Below are positions 1 to 9,288 of a stretch of DNA of 20,094 nt, in pieces. A program made the translations under genes and the position numbers. Source of the stretch: Paratractidigestivibacter sp963611755. Lineage in GTDB: Bacteria > Actinomycetota > Coriobacteriia > Coriobacteriales > Atopobiaceae. The notes beneath the pieces are model-generated. The model had not been told where the DNA came from. It searched no databases and worked only from the letters and a program-made list of their open reading frames with translations. Location: NCBI GenBank assembly GCA_963611755.1, contig CAVDTK010000027.1:1-20094 (forward strand), read 5' to 3'. How positions within the stretch are numbered: position 1 is the stretch's first letter; every line of letters begins with the position of its first letter.

Positions 1-9
1 TCAAATCCA

Positions 10-43
10 GGACTTGTCTGATTCCGAATCATCAGACAAGTCC
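10..43. repeat. 13-bp perfect hairpin (palindromic repeat)
   Basis: GGACTTGTCTGAT (10-22) is the exact reverse complement of ATCAGACAAGTCC (31-43), with an 8-nt loop. CCCC follows, without a T run, so it is not a classical terminator. The motif resembles the GGACTTATCGGAAG palindromes at the right end of the window, so both are probably members of one interspersed family. Its other half may lie outside the window. Confidence 0.75.
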
Positions 44-156
44 CCAAATTGAAAGTGGGAGGGCGCGCGTGTATCAGACAACCCCTAAATTTGAAAGGAA
101 CGGGCCACCCGGGCATCAAACAACCCCTCGATCTTCGAGGCCCGGTCATATTGCGT
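31..156. repeat. 42-bp tandem repeat, three degenerate units
   Basis: ATCAGACAAGTCCCC begins at 31, ATCAGACAACCCC at 73 and ATCAAACAACCCC at 115, so the spacing is exactly 42 and 42 nt. Units one and two also share an AAATT(T)GAAAG block. The third unit contains a small hairpin, CCTCGA-tct-TCGAGG (126-140). The period is 14 codons and the frame is open, but no ribosome site supports translation. I read it as a non-coding repeat upstream of polA. Confidence 0.6.
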
Positions 157-195
157 GTTCCTTCGAACGGCATCAAAAGCCGGGCGTGCGGCGGA

Positions 196-201
196 TACAA
201 T
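196..201 (+). promoter_or_regulatory. Candidate -10 box for polA
   Basis: TACAAT matches the TATAAT consensus in five of six positions and lies 33 nt before the chosen polA start, leaving a leader of about 25-28 nt. No convincing -35 box is seen at 17 nt spacing. Confidence 0.4.
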
Positions 202-234
202 AGGGGCCGACAAAAACGCCGCACAAGGAGCCCT

Positions 235-2979
235 ATGTCCAAGACCATCGCCGTCATCGACGGAAACTCGCTGATGCACCGCGCTTTCCACGCCATCCGC
301 CAGCCCATGAGCGCGCCCGACGGCCGCTCGACCAACGCCCTCTTCGGCTTCTTCAACATGTTCATCAAGATGGTGGGCACCTTCAAGCCCGACGGCGTGA
401 TCTGCGCCTTCGACAAGGGCAAACCCCGCGTGCGCATGGAGATGCTGCCCCAGTACAAGGCGCAGCGCCCGCCCATGGACCCCGCCCTGCACGAGCAGTT
501 CCCCATGGTGAAGGAGCTTCTTGCCGCCCTTGACGTGCCCGTTTGCGAGCTCGAGGGCTGGGAAGGCGACGACATCTTGGGCACCCTCGCCCGCCGCGGC
601 GAGGCCGAGGGCTACGAGATGCTGCTCTTCACCGGCGATCGCGACATGTACCAGCTGGCAACCGAGAAGGTCAAGATCGTCTCGACCAAGAAGGGCGTGA
701 GCGACGTCTCAATCATGACGCCCGAGAGCGTCGACGACCTCTACCACGGCATCACGCCTGAGCTTGTGCCCGACTTCTACGGCCTTAAGGGCGACTCGTC
801 CGACAACATCCCCGGCGTGCCCGGCATCGGCCCCAAGAAGGCCGCTGCCCTGATCGTCCAGTACGGTGACCTTGACCAGGTCCTGGCCCACGCCGACGAG
901 GTCAAGGGCAAGATGGGCGAGAACCTGCGAGCCCACAAGGAAGACGCCCTGCTCTCGCGCAAGGTGGCCACCATCCGCACCGACGCCCCCATCGAGATCG
1001 ACCTCGCGGACGCGAAGTTTCCCACCTTCGACCCGGCCCAGGTGGTCGCGGCCTTTTCCGCGCTGGGCTTCACGGGCATGACGGGCCGTCTGGTCAAGCT
1101 GGGCGGTCACCAGATACCGGCCGGGGTCGAGGTCGCGGCCGCGAGTGCGGCGTCGGCGGCGAGAAACCCGCAGGCGCCCACAGGCGCAGACGCAAACGAA
1201 GCCCAGGTAGACGGTGCTGCCCCCTCCCCCGCCGGCTCCTTCGAGGCGCAGCCCGTGCTCGAGGGCGACGCCGCCCTGGCCGAGCTCGCCGACGCCATGG
1301 GCAAGGGCGAGTGGGTGGGCGCCGCCGCGGCCGACGACCGCGCGGACGGCGCGCTCTTTGGCCTCACGCGCCTGTTGTGGGCCTCGACCCCCCGCGCTCT
1401 TTGTCGCCTGGAGGGCGCCTCGGCAGACGCCGCCTTGAAGATGCTCTTCGAGGAGGGCAAGGTCTGCTCGGACGACGTCAAGGGCCTGATCCATGCCCTG
1501 GCCCCCGCCGACTCGAGCCAGCCCGCGCAGATCAGCGCGGCAGACGTCGACCCCACCCGGATCTTCGATACGGGCGTGGCGGCCTACCTGCTGGAAAGCG
1601 ACCGCGGCTCCTACGCGGCCGCCGAGATCTGCCTCACCTACCTGGGCTTTATTGCGCCCGGCCCCACAGACGAGCTTCCGGCGGCGGCCATCGCGGCAAC
1701 CCTTGCCCGCCAGCTGGTGGCCCCTCTCGCCGCAGCCCTGGAGAAGGACGGCGGCACCGACCTCTTTGCCAACATCGAGATGCCGCTCCTTCCCGTCCTT
1801 GCCGCCATGGAGCGCGAGGGCCTGGCCGTCGACACGCAGGTCCTGGCCGCGCAGTCGGCCCAGCTCGGCGCCGAGATCGGCGCCATGGTCGCCAAGATCT
1901 ACGACGCCGCGGGCGAGAAGTTCAACCTCGACTCCCCGCAGCAGCTCTCGCATATCCTCTTCGACGTCTTGCAGCTCCCCACCCAGGGCTTGAAGCGCAC
2001 CAAGCGCGGCTTCTACTCCACCAACGCTAAGGTCCTGGCCGACCTTGCCGAGAAGAACCCGCTGGTAGCCGAGGTGCTGGAGTACCGCGAGCGCGCAAAG
2101 ATCCGCTCCACCTACCTGGACGCCCTGCCCGCGCTCGTTGCCGGCGACGGCCGCATCCACACGACGCTCAACCAGACCGTGGCCGCGACCGGCCGCCTCT
2201 CGAGCTCCGACCCCAACCTGCAGAACATCCCCACCCGCTCCGAGCTGGGCCACCGCGTGCGCCAGGCCTTCACGGTGCCCGAGGGCAGCGTGTTTCTCGC
2301 CTGCGACTACTCCCAGATCGAGCTGCGCCTTCTGGCCCATCTCTCCGGGGATGAGCACCTGGTGGCGGCCTTCAACTCGGGCGCGGACTTCCACGCGGCA
2401 ACCGCGGCGCGCGTCTTTGGCGTGGGCATCGACGAGGTCACCCCGCAGTTAAGGAGCCGCGCCAAGGCCGTGAACTTCGGCATCGTCTACGGCCAGCAGG
2501 CCTTTGGCCTGGCCTCTTCCCTCAAGATCAGCCGCGCCGAGGCGCAGGAAATGATCGACCGCTACTTCGAGGCCTACCCCGGCGTACGCGCCTACCTGGA
2601 CGAGTCCGTGCGCCTGGCCCATGAGCGCGGCTGGGCCGTCACCATGTACGGCCGCAAGCGCCACATCCGCGAGTTCCAGCAAAAGAACAAGCAGCTCATC
2701 GCCTTTGGCGAGCGCACCGCCATGAATCACCCGGTCCAGGGCTCGGCGGCCGACATCATCAAGATCGCGATGGCCCAGGTCGAGCGGCGCCTGGCCGAGG
2801 AGGGCCTCAAGTCCAAGCTGATCCTGCAGATCCACGACGAGCTTGACCTCGAGGTCCCCGAGTGCGAGATCCAGGCCGCGAGCGACCTCGTGCGCCAGAC
2901 CATGGAAGACGTGGCCACGCTCAAGGTGCCCCTCATCGCCGAGGTGAGCTTTGGCTCCAACTGGGCGGAGGCCAAGTAG
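235..2979 (+). CDS. polA: DNA polymerase I
   Basis: Family A DNA polymerase of 914 residues; it fills gaps and removes RNA primers in Okazaki fragment maturation and excision repair. The N-terminal 5'-3' nuclease domain (about 1-290) carries VIDGNSL, GWEGDD, FTGDRD and GDSSDNIPG. The polymerase domain has motif A DYSQIELR (D691), motif B RAKAVNFGIVYGQ and motif C QIHDELD (H867-D868-E869). The intervening 3'-5' exonuclease-like region (about 310-550) is Ala/Gly-rich and lacks the usual first DxE motif, so proofreading is probably absent, as in several Gram-positive and Thermus enzymes. I chose ATG 235 because AAGGAG (225-230) precedes it and the family's N-terminus starts there; the frame is open upstream to 49 through repeat DNA only. 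The last base of the stop codon is shared with the next gene. Confidence 0.97.
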   Translation: MSKTIAVIDGNSLMHRAFHAIRQPMSAPDGRSTNALFGFFNMFIKMVGTFKPDGVICAFDKGKPRVRMEMLPQYKAQRPPMDPALHEQFPMVKELLAALDVPVCELEGWEGDDILGTLARRGEAEGYEMLLFTGDRDMYQLATEKVKIVSTKKGVSDVSIMTPESVDDLYHGITPELVPDFYGLKGDSSDNIPGVPGIGPKKAAALIVQYGDLDQVLAHADEVKGKMGENLRAHKEDALLSRKVATIRTDAPIEIDLADAKFPTFDPAQVVAAFSALGFTGMTGRLVKLGGHQIPAGVEVAAASAASAARNPQAPTGADANEAQVDGAAPSPAGSFEAQPVLEGDAALAELADAMGKGEWVGAAAADDRADGALFGLTRLLWASTPRALCRLEGASADAALKMLFEEGKVCSDDVKGLIHALAPADSSQPAQISAADVDPTRIFDTGVAAYLLESDRGSYAAAEICLTYLGFIAPGPTDELPAAAIAATLARQLVAPLAAALEKDGGTDLFANIEMPLLPVLAAMEREGLAVDTQVLAAQSAQLGAEIGAMVAKIYDAAGEKFNLDSPQQLSHILFDVLQLPTQGLKRTKRGFYSTNAKVLADLAEKNPLVAEVLEYRERAKIRSTYLDALPALVAGDGRIHTTLNQTVAATGRLSSSDPNLQNIPTRSELGHRVRQAFTVPEGSVFLACDYSQIELRLLAHLSGDEHLVAAFNSGADFHAATAARVFGVGIDEVTPQLRSRAKAVNFGIVYGQQAFGLASSLKISRAEAQEMIDRYFEAYPGVRAYLDESVRLAHERGWAVTMYGRKRHIREFQQKNKQLIAFGERTAMNHPVQGSAADIIKIAMAQVERRLAEEGLKSKLILQIHDELDLEVPECEIQAASDLVRQTMEDVATLKVPLIAEVSFGSNWAEAK

Positions 2980-3560
2980 TGGCCGGCTGGGAGGAGTTCG
3001 CTCAGGCGAACAGCGAGAAGATCGTGGAGGCCGCACGGCCCGCCGCCGCACCCAACGCAACCGCCGGCTCCGCCGCGGCGATGCACGTAGAGGCCTGGTC
3101 GGACGGATCTTCTCGCGGGAACCCGGGCCCGGGCGGCTACGGCTCGATCCTTCGCTACACCGACCCTGCGGGCGCTGCGCACGAGCGCGAGTTCTCGGGC
3201 GGCTTCGAGCGCACGACCAACAACCGCATGGAGCTTCTGGGCGCGATCGTTGCCCTAGAGGCCCTGCGCCGCCCCTGCACGGTGGACTTCACCACCGACT
3301 CGCAGTACGTGGTCAACGCCTTCAAGCAGCACTGGATCGCCGGCTGGAAGCGCCGTGGCTGGAAGACGGCCGCCAACAAGCCGGTGAAAAACGTCGACCT
3401 CTGGCAGCGCCTGATAGCCGCCTGCGAGCCGCACGACGTGCGCTGGCACTGGGTCAAGGGCCACGCGGGCCACGCCGAGAACGAGCGCTGCGACCAGCTG
3501 GCCACCGCCGCCGCGGACGACAGGGCCACCAGGCAGGTCGACGTGGGCTTCGAGGGGTAA
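2979..3560 (+). CDS. rnhA: Ribonuclease HI
   Basis: Cytosolic endonuclease that degrades the RNA strand of RNA-DNA hybrids; 193 residues from a GTG start. All catalytic residues of the bacterial RNase HI fold are visible: D42 (SDGSSRGNPG), E85 (NNRMELL), D107 (TTDSQYV), H162 (VKGHAGH) and D172 (RCDQLA). The basic handle region (KQHWIAGWKRRGW) is present. The GTG overlaps the polA stop as TAGTG, and a GCGGAGG-type ribosome site lies inside the end of polA (about 2964-2970), so translation is probably coupled. This start gives a 34-residue N-terminal extension unlike E. coli RNase HI. ATG 3081 would give the compact domain but has no good ribosome site. The enzyme's role fits the polA partner: both act on primer RNA. 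Confidence 0.93.
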   Translation: MAGWEEFAQANSEKIVEAARPAAAPNATAGSAAAMHVEAWSDGSSRGNPGPGGYGSILRYTDPAGAAHEREFSGGFERTTNNRMELLGAIVALEALRRPCTVDFTTDSQYVVNAFKQHWIAGWKRRGWKTAANKPVKNVDLWQRLIAACEPHDVRWHWVKGHAGHAENERCDQLATAAADDRATRQVDVGFEG

Positions 3561-3636
3561 GGCCTTCTCGCCGCCCGCGCGCCGCCCCGCCCGTCCTTCT
3601 CACATCAAACAAACACCAGGTAAACGAAAGGTTCTT

Positions 3637-4464
3637 ATGCTCGACTACACGCAAGACGCCACCCTCGCCGACATCCGCCTTCTGGCCGTGGACATGGACC
3701 TCACCCTTCTGGCCGACGACGGCACCCAGCCGCCCCACATGGCCGAGAAGATCGCCCAGCTGGACGAGGCGGGCGTCGTCTTTTGCGCCGCGAGCGGCCG
3801 TCCCTGGCCCACGCTTGCCCTGATGTTCGAGGAGAACCTCGACCGGATAGCCCTCTGCGCCGACAACGGCGCCATCGCCAAGCACCGCCGCCAGACGGTC
3901 TACCAGGACCGCATTGACCCTGAGCTCTGGCACCGCGGCCTGGCACAGGCCTCAACCGACGCCCGTTGCGTGCCCACTCAGTGCTGCTATGACCACGCCA
4001 ACGTCCTCGAGCGCGACCGCGCCCACGAGCAGGAGCTCTCCAAGTACTACAAGGACATCCGCTACGTGGCGAGCTTCGACGACGTCACCGAGGACTGCAA
4101 CAAGTACTCGCTGCTCTTCCCCGCCTACGACGCCGAGGAGGCCTTCGCCGAGCACTACCGTCCCGCCTACGAGGCCGACCTCTACGTCACCAATGCCGGC
4201 CGCGAGTGGATCGACTTCATGAACCTGGGCACCAACAAGGGCGCCGGCATCCGCCACCTGTGCGAGAAGCTGGGCATCTCGATGGCCGACGTGGCCGCCG
4301 TGGGCGACACCTACAACGACATCCCCATGCTCGAGGCAGCGGGTCACAGCTTCATCGTGACCAACGCCGAGAAGCACATGGAGGCCCACGCCGCCTACCG
4401 CGTGCCCTCCAACAACGACCGCGGCGTCATGGCGCTCATCAACGCCATTCTCGCCGCGCGCTAG
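3637..4464 (+). CDS. HAD-superfamily hydrolase, Cof type
   Basis: A 275-residue cytosolic phosphatase of the Cof/YidA-like HAD IIB group, which usually dephosphorylates sugar phosphates or related small metabolites; the substrate cannot be read from sequence. The four HAD motifs are visible: DMDLT with nucleophile D19 and acid D21, the Ser of CAASGRPW, Lys of NKGAG, and GDTYNDIPM. The cap domain lies between motifs II and III (about 80-190). GAAAGG (3626-3631) precedes the ATG. It starts 76 nt after rnhA with no obvious terminator between, so co-transcription is possible but unproven. Length is normal for the family. Confidence 0.92.
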   Translation: MLDYTQDATLADIRLLAVDMDLTLLADDGTQPPHMAEKIAQLDEAGVVFCAASGRPWPTLALMFEENLDRIALCADNGAIAKHRRQTVYQDRIDPELWHRGLAQASTDARCVPTQCCYDHANVLERDRAHEQELSKYYKDIRYVASFDDVTEDCNKYSLLFPAYDAEEAFAEHYRPAYEADLYVTNAGREWIDFMNLGTNKGAGIRHLCEKLGISMADVAAVGDTYNDIPMLEAAGHSFIVTNAEKHMEAHAAYRVPSNNDRGVMALINAILAAR

Positions 4465-4648
4465 GGCCCGGCCGCGCAGGTCGCGCAGGTCAACCGCGCC
4501 CAGGTCAACGCCGCCCCGCCATTGACCCCGGTTCAAAAATACCACCAGGGGCAACAAATTTAGCGTCGACTGAATAATTGCCAAACCAAGGCCTGCTTGG
4601 GTGCGTTACACTTCAAAAGTCAGCGTACTTGCGAACAAGGAGGCCACC
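4465..4648. other. Intergenic region, HAD gene to surface protein
   Basis: GC-rich first half with short imperfect repeats of GCGCAGGTC/GCGCCCAGGTC (about 4473-4507), then an AT-richer stretch leading into the surface protein promoter. No clear stem plus T-run terminator is seen. Confidence 0.4.
4607..4612 (+). promoter_or_regulatory. Candidate -10 box for surface protein gene
   Basis: TACACT lies 36 nt before ATG 4649, nearly the same geometry as TACAAT before polA. It falls within the alternative longer reading frame starting at GTG 4601, which argues that the real start is 4649. A -35 is not clear: TTGCCA at 4578 is 23 nt away. Confidence 0.3.
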
Positions 4649-7600
4649 ATGACAAGGCGACCCTTAGACAAGACCGCGACCACCCCTTATAACAAGCCGA
4701 GCGAACGCTCGGAAAAGGCGAGCAAGACGTCGAAGTCGACCTCTTTGATGCCCAACCCGTCCTTCTCGCGCCGCGCGTTCATCGGCGGTGGGCTGATCAC
4801 GGGTGCCCTCACCTTCCTGGGCTCGATCGTCTCGCCCGGCGGCACCGTCATCAACGCCTACGCCGACGAGGCCGGCGAGACCCACTTCAGCATCTACGTC
4901 CTGGGCCGCGACGAGATCCCCGTCATGGCCATGCGCAAGACCGAGTCCGGCAACGTGCCCGTGGCGGGCGTCAAGGTGACCATCACCTCTCTCTACAACG
5001 ACAAGCAGGTCACCGTGGTCACCGGCGACGACGGCTTTGCCCCGGCCCACATCCGCGACCTCTCGTTCCAGTGCGACGAGGACGACGCCGCGAGCTACGC
5101 CTTCCACGGCAGCGCCACGGCCTCCTGCGACGGCTACCGCGACGTGCACTTCATCAAAGAGTACTTCGAGTCCGCCGTGCCCCCGGCAGACGACGGCACC
5201 CGCCCCAACGTGCTTGAGATCCCCATGGAGAAAGACGACGGCAGCTCCTACCTGCTCAACGTCTCCCTGGACGATATCGACATCCTGCACAGCTCGGTGC
5301 CCATGCAGGTGGGCGACTACAACGACATCGAGCACACCGTGACGGTCGAGGTGGCCCGCACCCAAGGTTTCTCCGGCGACGTCGAGGTCTCCCTCATCGT
5401 CGACGACACCGAGTGGGCGCGCGCCACGGCCGCCCCGGACTCGAGCAACCCCAACGTCCGCAAGGCATCCTTCACCGATTACTTCCTAAGCAAGATCTCC
5501 CGCGGCCAGAAGATGCGCGTGCGCTTTGCTGCCGCTGGCGAGGCCGCCAAGACCGCGACCCTTGCGGTCGAGTTCGAGCAGGCGATCATCTTCGCTCAGG
5601 CTACCGACAAGCTCCAGTGCTCCCCGGGAATGTCGCTCCAAGAGACGGCGGATCGTCCCGACCTGTTTGGAATGGCCTGGTTCTTCGGCGAGAGCGACGG
5701 CTTCTCCTTTGGCCTCCCCTTTTTTCCGCTCGAGGTCTTTAGCGACGCCTCCGGCAACTTTGGCCTGTCGGGCACCATCTTGTCCTACCAGTTCTACCGC
5801 AGCGAGAATGGCAAGACGGTCGACATCCCCAAAGACCAGAGGCTCAAGATGGCCGGCGGAAAATGGGGCTGGAGCGGCGTCGACAACTGGAAGCAGAAGA
5901 CCCTGGATTTCGCCCTCGACAACACCGAGGCCGCCTATGCCGACTGCACCCTCGACAACGACTTCTTGGGATCCGCTAGCTTTACCAGGAGCCTCTCGAT
6001 AAACTTTGATTTGTCGGTGATGGCCTATGTGAAGTGCGAGTATATCGACAAACAGACCATGCGTGGCGACACGAAGGGCTCCGGCTTCCTTGGCGTGTGC
6101 GGCAAGTTCGGCCTGGACTACAGCGGCGGCAACCAATTTGCGATCGGCTTCATGCCGATGTACTTCAACTTCGATATCACGGCCAGCCTACAGGTTAGGT
6201 TCGGCGCCGGCCTCGTTTTCAAGAACTGGCTCGAAGACGTCAGCCACGACTCCTGGGGATCCCCCCTTATCATCATCATCTGCGCCCAAGCGGGCGTCTC
6301 GTTTGGCGTGGGAGTCCGCGGGGTTGTCGGCGTCGGCCTGCGCGCATACGCCTCCTTCACCAGCTCTATCAGCATCAGCCAGACAAATAACCCCACGGTC
6401 ATCTACAGCATCGGCGCCGAGATCGGCTTCCAGATCTTTATCCAGGCGCTTCTCTTTAACAAGTCGTTCGTGATTACGCCTCCCACGAAATTCGGCCCCA
6501 CGACCAACGCCGGGAAGTCCTTGGCCGCGGTTCAAAACCCGATAACCGAGGCTGCCCTCTCGGACCTCGACCTAGGCGACGCACAGATGGTCTCGCAGGA
6601 GGCCCTCAAGGAGATGTCCGAGTTCTCGTCCACGCCGGTCGAGACGGACGAGGCCGACGCCGCGGCCCTCACCGCCGAGACGGGCCGTGAGCCTGCCGAT
6701 GGCGTCCTCACCAACGCGCCCGAGACCTTCATGCGCACCCGCAACCAGGTCCTCTTCTCCCGCTCGCCCCTCGTCGCGTCCGGCCCTTCTCACGCGCAGG
6801 GATTCGCCACCCCCTACGGCGCGCTCAGCGGCAACGGCGACGTCCTTCTCGGCACCTCGGGCACAAGCGACCTGGCCGTGACCGGAACCCAGGCCGACTT
6901 CAGGACCGTCAAGACCTATAACCCGCGCCTAGGCCTGGTCCCCGTCGAGCAGGAGATCCTCTACGACGACGTCTTCAGCAACGCCCACGTGCGCACCTTC
7001 GTGGGCCCCACCGACTTCAACGAGGACCCCGAGAAGAACACCGTCATGGCGCGCCTGGTCACCGTCACCATCCCTGGCAACGCCGGCGAGACCTGGACGC
7101 GCACCCGCGTCTACGTGCGCCTCTGGGACGCCCAGGCCCGCGCCTTCGGCCCCGAGCAGGTTATCAGCTTCAAGCTCGACGGCTTGGAGCCGAAGGACCG
7201 CTTCGACCTGGACTACGACCTCGACGTCGTCGAGATAGACGGCAAGGTCCTTCTCGCCATGGCCGTCACGAGCGTCAAGCTCGAGGGCGACGAGAAGGTG
7301 GCCTATGACGCCGCCGTCGACAGACAGTTCCTCACCTTCCTGGTGTGGAACGCGACCGACAAGTGCATCGTGTGGTCTAAGTCCCTCTACTCAACGCTCA
7401 CCGAATGCAACCGCTCCACCCACCAGCCGCACGTGATCATCCAGGGCATGGAAACCCCCGACACCTACGTCGCCTGCTACTACTTCCAGCGCAGGAACGT
7501 GGAAATTGCCCAGGATGAGGGTGTGTACGCTGCCGGGTACTACATCCTTGACAGCAGCCCGTTCATCGTTTCTCCCCGGGCCGGGGTCGACGCCTACATG

Positions 7601-9268
7601 TGCAAGATGGTCAACGCCCACCCAACAGGAGCGGGAACCTTCGAGGTCGTCTGCCCCGACCGCACCGATATGATGGAGACCTATGCCAACTACTCCATTG
7701 TGGCGCGAAGCGTGATCGCGCAGCAGGCCACCAACGGGGATGTGACCATCACCTCCGCGAAATTCGGCCACTACGGCAGTAACGACACAGACACCTTGAA
7801 GCTCACGGGAGTCGCGTCCATCGCGCCTTTGGGCACGCAGGGCGGCAAGAACCTGTTCACCTACACGTTCGAAAGCGACGTTCCCTGCGAGAAGAAGAGC
7901 CGCGTCATCAGCTGCAACGACAAATACAAGCTCGCCGACACGGAGACCTCGGGCTACACCACGGACTCCAACATCTTTGCCTCGGCCGACGGCAAGCGCC
8001 TCTACACGGTGCGCCTGAGCGAGGGCACCAACAACAAGGTGGACGACGAGACCCAGGCTTTGCTCGACGCCGGCGCCACGCTGTACAGTTCCAACCACTA
8101 CTCGGCCCAGACGGGCGCCAACTTTGGCGGCGCCTCGACCTCGAGCGATGTGCGCGAGCCGGTCTATCAGCTCCTGGAGTCGCGCTGGATCGAGTCTTTG
8201 GGCGCGTTCCACGAGTTCTACCCCATCGCGCGTCTCTCCTTCGCGCCCGACAACACGAGCATTCTTTCGTGCGCGGATGGCCAGCGCGACTTCGCGATGG
8301 CGAGCCTCACCGGCCTGCCCGAGATCGGCGACGAGGATGCTGATCTCTCCAAGGTCAAGGCCGACATCTACCACGTCGCCGTGCCTGACGTCGTGGCCAT
8401 CCAGTGCGAGGGCGTGTCGGTCGAGTCCCCCTTCGCCGCGGCGGGCGATACCGTAGCCCTGCATGTCGATGTCTCGAACACCGGCAACTGCCTGGTCAAC
8501 GGCTTCTCCGTGACGATTCTCGACGGCAGCGGCCAGGTCATCGAGCAGAACACCTACTCCGACCTGCGCAACTACCTGCAGGAGAGCCTGGACAACTATC
8601 ACCCCGTGCGCGACGAGAGCGGCAAGCCCACCTACGACGAGGACGGCTCCATGGTCTCGGAATTCGTGGAGGACATCCGCGACACGTCCGGCATCCTGTG
8701 GCCGGGGTTCCTGCGCACCTACCGCTTCACCTTTGTCATGCCCGAGGGCTACGAGGGCGAGACGGGCTTCACCGTCCAGGTGAGCGACCCGCGCTCCAAC
8801 CCCTTTGCCAACGAGCTTACAGCCGATGCCGTTGCCGCGAACATGCTGGCGGCAAACGGCGAGCCCTCGATGCCCGATCACCTCTCCTGGCTTTCCGCCG
8901 ACGACTTCGCCGAGTCGCTCTTCGGCGCGAGCCTCCAGACCATCTGCGACCCGCGCAAGTTCAACTTTTCGGTTGAGCAGAAGGCCGTGTCCGATGCCGT
9001 GGCCAGCGGCTTTGCGGCGGTGCCGGCGGTCTACCAGACCGACGACGAGATCGACGGCGGCGGCTACGAGCCGTCGGACGGCGATAAGGGCGACGGCGGG
9101 TTTGGGTCCAACGGGTCCGGCGCCACGACCAAGCGCCGCGGCGGCACGCCCCAGACCGGCGACAGCACGATGAGCGTCGCCGGCGCGGCCGCAGCAGCCG
9201 CGGTAGCCGTCGGCGCAGCCGGAGCCGCGATGATGGCAAACCACGCCGAGAAGGACGACGCCGAGTAA
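4649..9268 (+). CDS. Giant Tat-exported, sortase-anchored surface protein
   Basis: A 1539-residue secreted wall protein of unknown role. The start is ATG 4649, five bases after a perfect AAGGAGG (4637-4643). The N-terminus has a twin-arginine signal, SRRAFIGG (R41-R42), a hydrophobic stretch and an AYA cleavage site near residue 72. Residues about 75-210 look like an Ig/transthyretin-type fold. The middle (about 330-620) is a glycine- and beta-strand-rich region with alternating hydrophobic residues. Residues about 700-1230 have repeated strand blocks that could be a beta-propeller. Residues about 1246-1380 resemble a CARDB/Ig-like adhesion domain (AGDTVALHVDVSNTGN). The C-terminus has a Gly/Ser/Asp linker, TPQTG at 1500-1504 in the sortase-signal position, a hydrophobic helix and a short tail that is acidic rather than basic. 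It is probably monocistronic, since a terminator follows. Domain names are inferences; the sorting layout is directly visible. Confidence 0.88.
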   Translation: MTRRPLDKTATTPYNKPSERSEKASKTSKSTSLMPNPSFSRRAFIGGGLITGALTFLGSIVSPGGTVINAYADEAGETHFSIYVLGRDEIPVMAMRKTESGNVPVAGVKVTITSLYNDKQVTVVTGDDGFAPAHIRDLSFQCDEDDAASYAFHGSATASCDGYRDVHFIKEYFESAVPPADDGTRPNVLEIPMEKDDGSSYLLNVSLDDIDILHSSVPMQVGDYNDIEHTVTVEVARTQGFSGDVEVSLIVDDTEWARATAAPDSSNPNVRKASFTDYFLSKISRGQKMRVRFAAAGEAAKTATLAVEFEQAIIFAQATDKLQCSPGMSLQETADRPDLFGMAWFFGESDGFSFGLPFFPLEVFSDASGNFGLSGTILSYQFYRSENGKTVDIPKDQRLKMAGGKWGWSGVDNWKQKTLDFALDNTEAAYADCTLDNDFLGSASFTRSLSINFDLSVMAYVKCEYIDKQTMRGDTKGSGFLGVCGKFGLDYSGGNQFAIGFMPMYFNFDITASLQVRFGAGLVFKNWLEDVSHDSWGSPLIIIICAQAGVSFGVGVRGVVGVGLRAYASFTSSISISQTNNPTVIYSIGAEIGFQIFIQALLFNKSFVITPPTKFGPTTNAGKSLAAVQNPITEAALSDLDLGDAQMVSQEALKEMSEFSSTPVETDEADAAALTAETGREPADGVLTNAPETFMRTRNQVLFSRSPLVASGPSHAQGFATPYGALSGNGDVLLGTSGTSDLAVTGTQADFRTVKTYNPRLGLVPVEQEILYDDVFSNAHVRTFVGPTDFNEDPEKNTVMARLVTVTIPGNAGETWTRTRVYVRLWDAQARAFGPEQVISFKLDGLEPKDRFDLDYDLDVVEIDGKVLLAMAVTSVKLEGDEKVAYDAAVDRQFLTFLVWNATDKCIVWSKSLYSTLTECNRSTHQPHVIIQGMETPDTYVACYYFQRRNVEIAQDEGVYAAGYYILDSSPFIVSPRAGVDAYMCKMVNAHPTGAGTFEVVCPDRTDMMETYANYSIVARSVIAQQATNGDVTITSAKFGHYGSNDTDTLKLTGVASIAPLGTQGGKNLFTYTFESDVPCEKKSRVISCNDKYKLADTETSGYTTDSNIFASADGKRLYTVRLSEGTNNKVDDETQALLDAGATLYSSNHYSAQTGANFGGASTSSDVREPVYQLLESRWIESLGAFHEFYPIARLSFAPDNTSILSCADGQRDFAMASLTGLPEIGDEDADLSKVKADIYHVAVPDVVAIQCEGVSVESPFAAAGDTVALHVDVSNTGNCLVNGFSVTILDGSGQVIEQNTYSDLRNYLQESLDNYHPVRDESGKPTYDEDGSMVSEFVEDIRDTSGILWPGFLRTYRFTFVMPEGYEGETGFTVQVSDPRSNPFANELTADAVAANMLAANGEPSMPDHLSWLSADDFAESLFGASLQTICDPRKFNFSVEQKAVSDAVASGFAAVPAVYQTDDEIDGGGYEPSDGDKGDGGFGSNGSGATTKRRGGTPQTGDSTMSVAGAAAAAAVAVGAAGAAMMANHAEKDDAE

Positions 9269-9288
9269 CGTCGCGAACTTCTCGCCAC

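Noticed and set aside
49..234. 62-codon N-terminal extension of DNA polymerase I
   Set aside because: It translates tandem repeat DNA and has no ribosome site. AAGGAG and the family's N-terminus place the start at 235.
709..2394. 561-codon open frame antisense to polA
   Set aside because: A product of high-GC codon bias opposite a real gene; the composition is Gly/Val/Leu-rich without domains.
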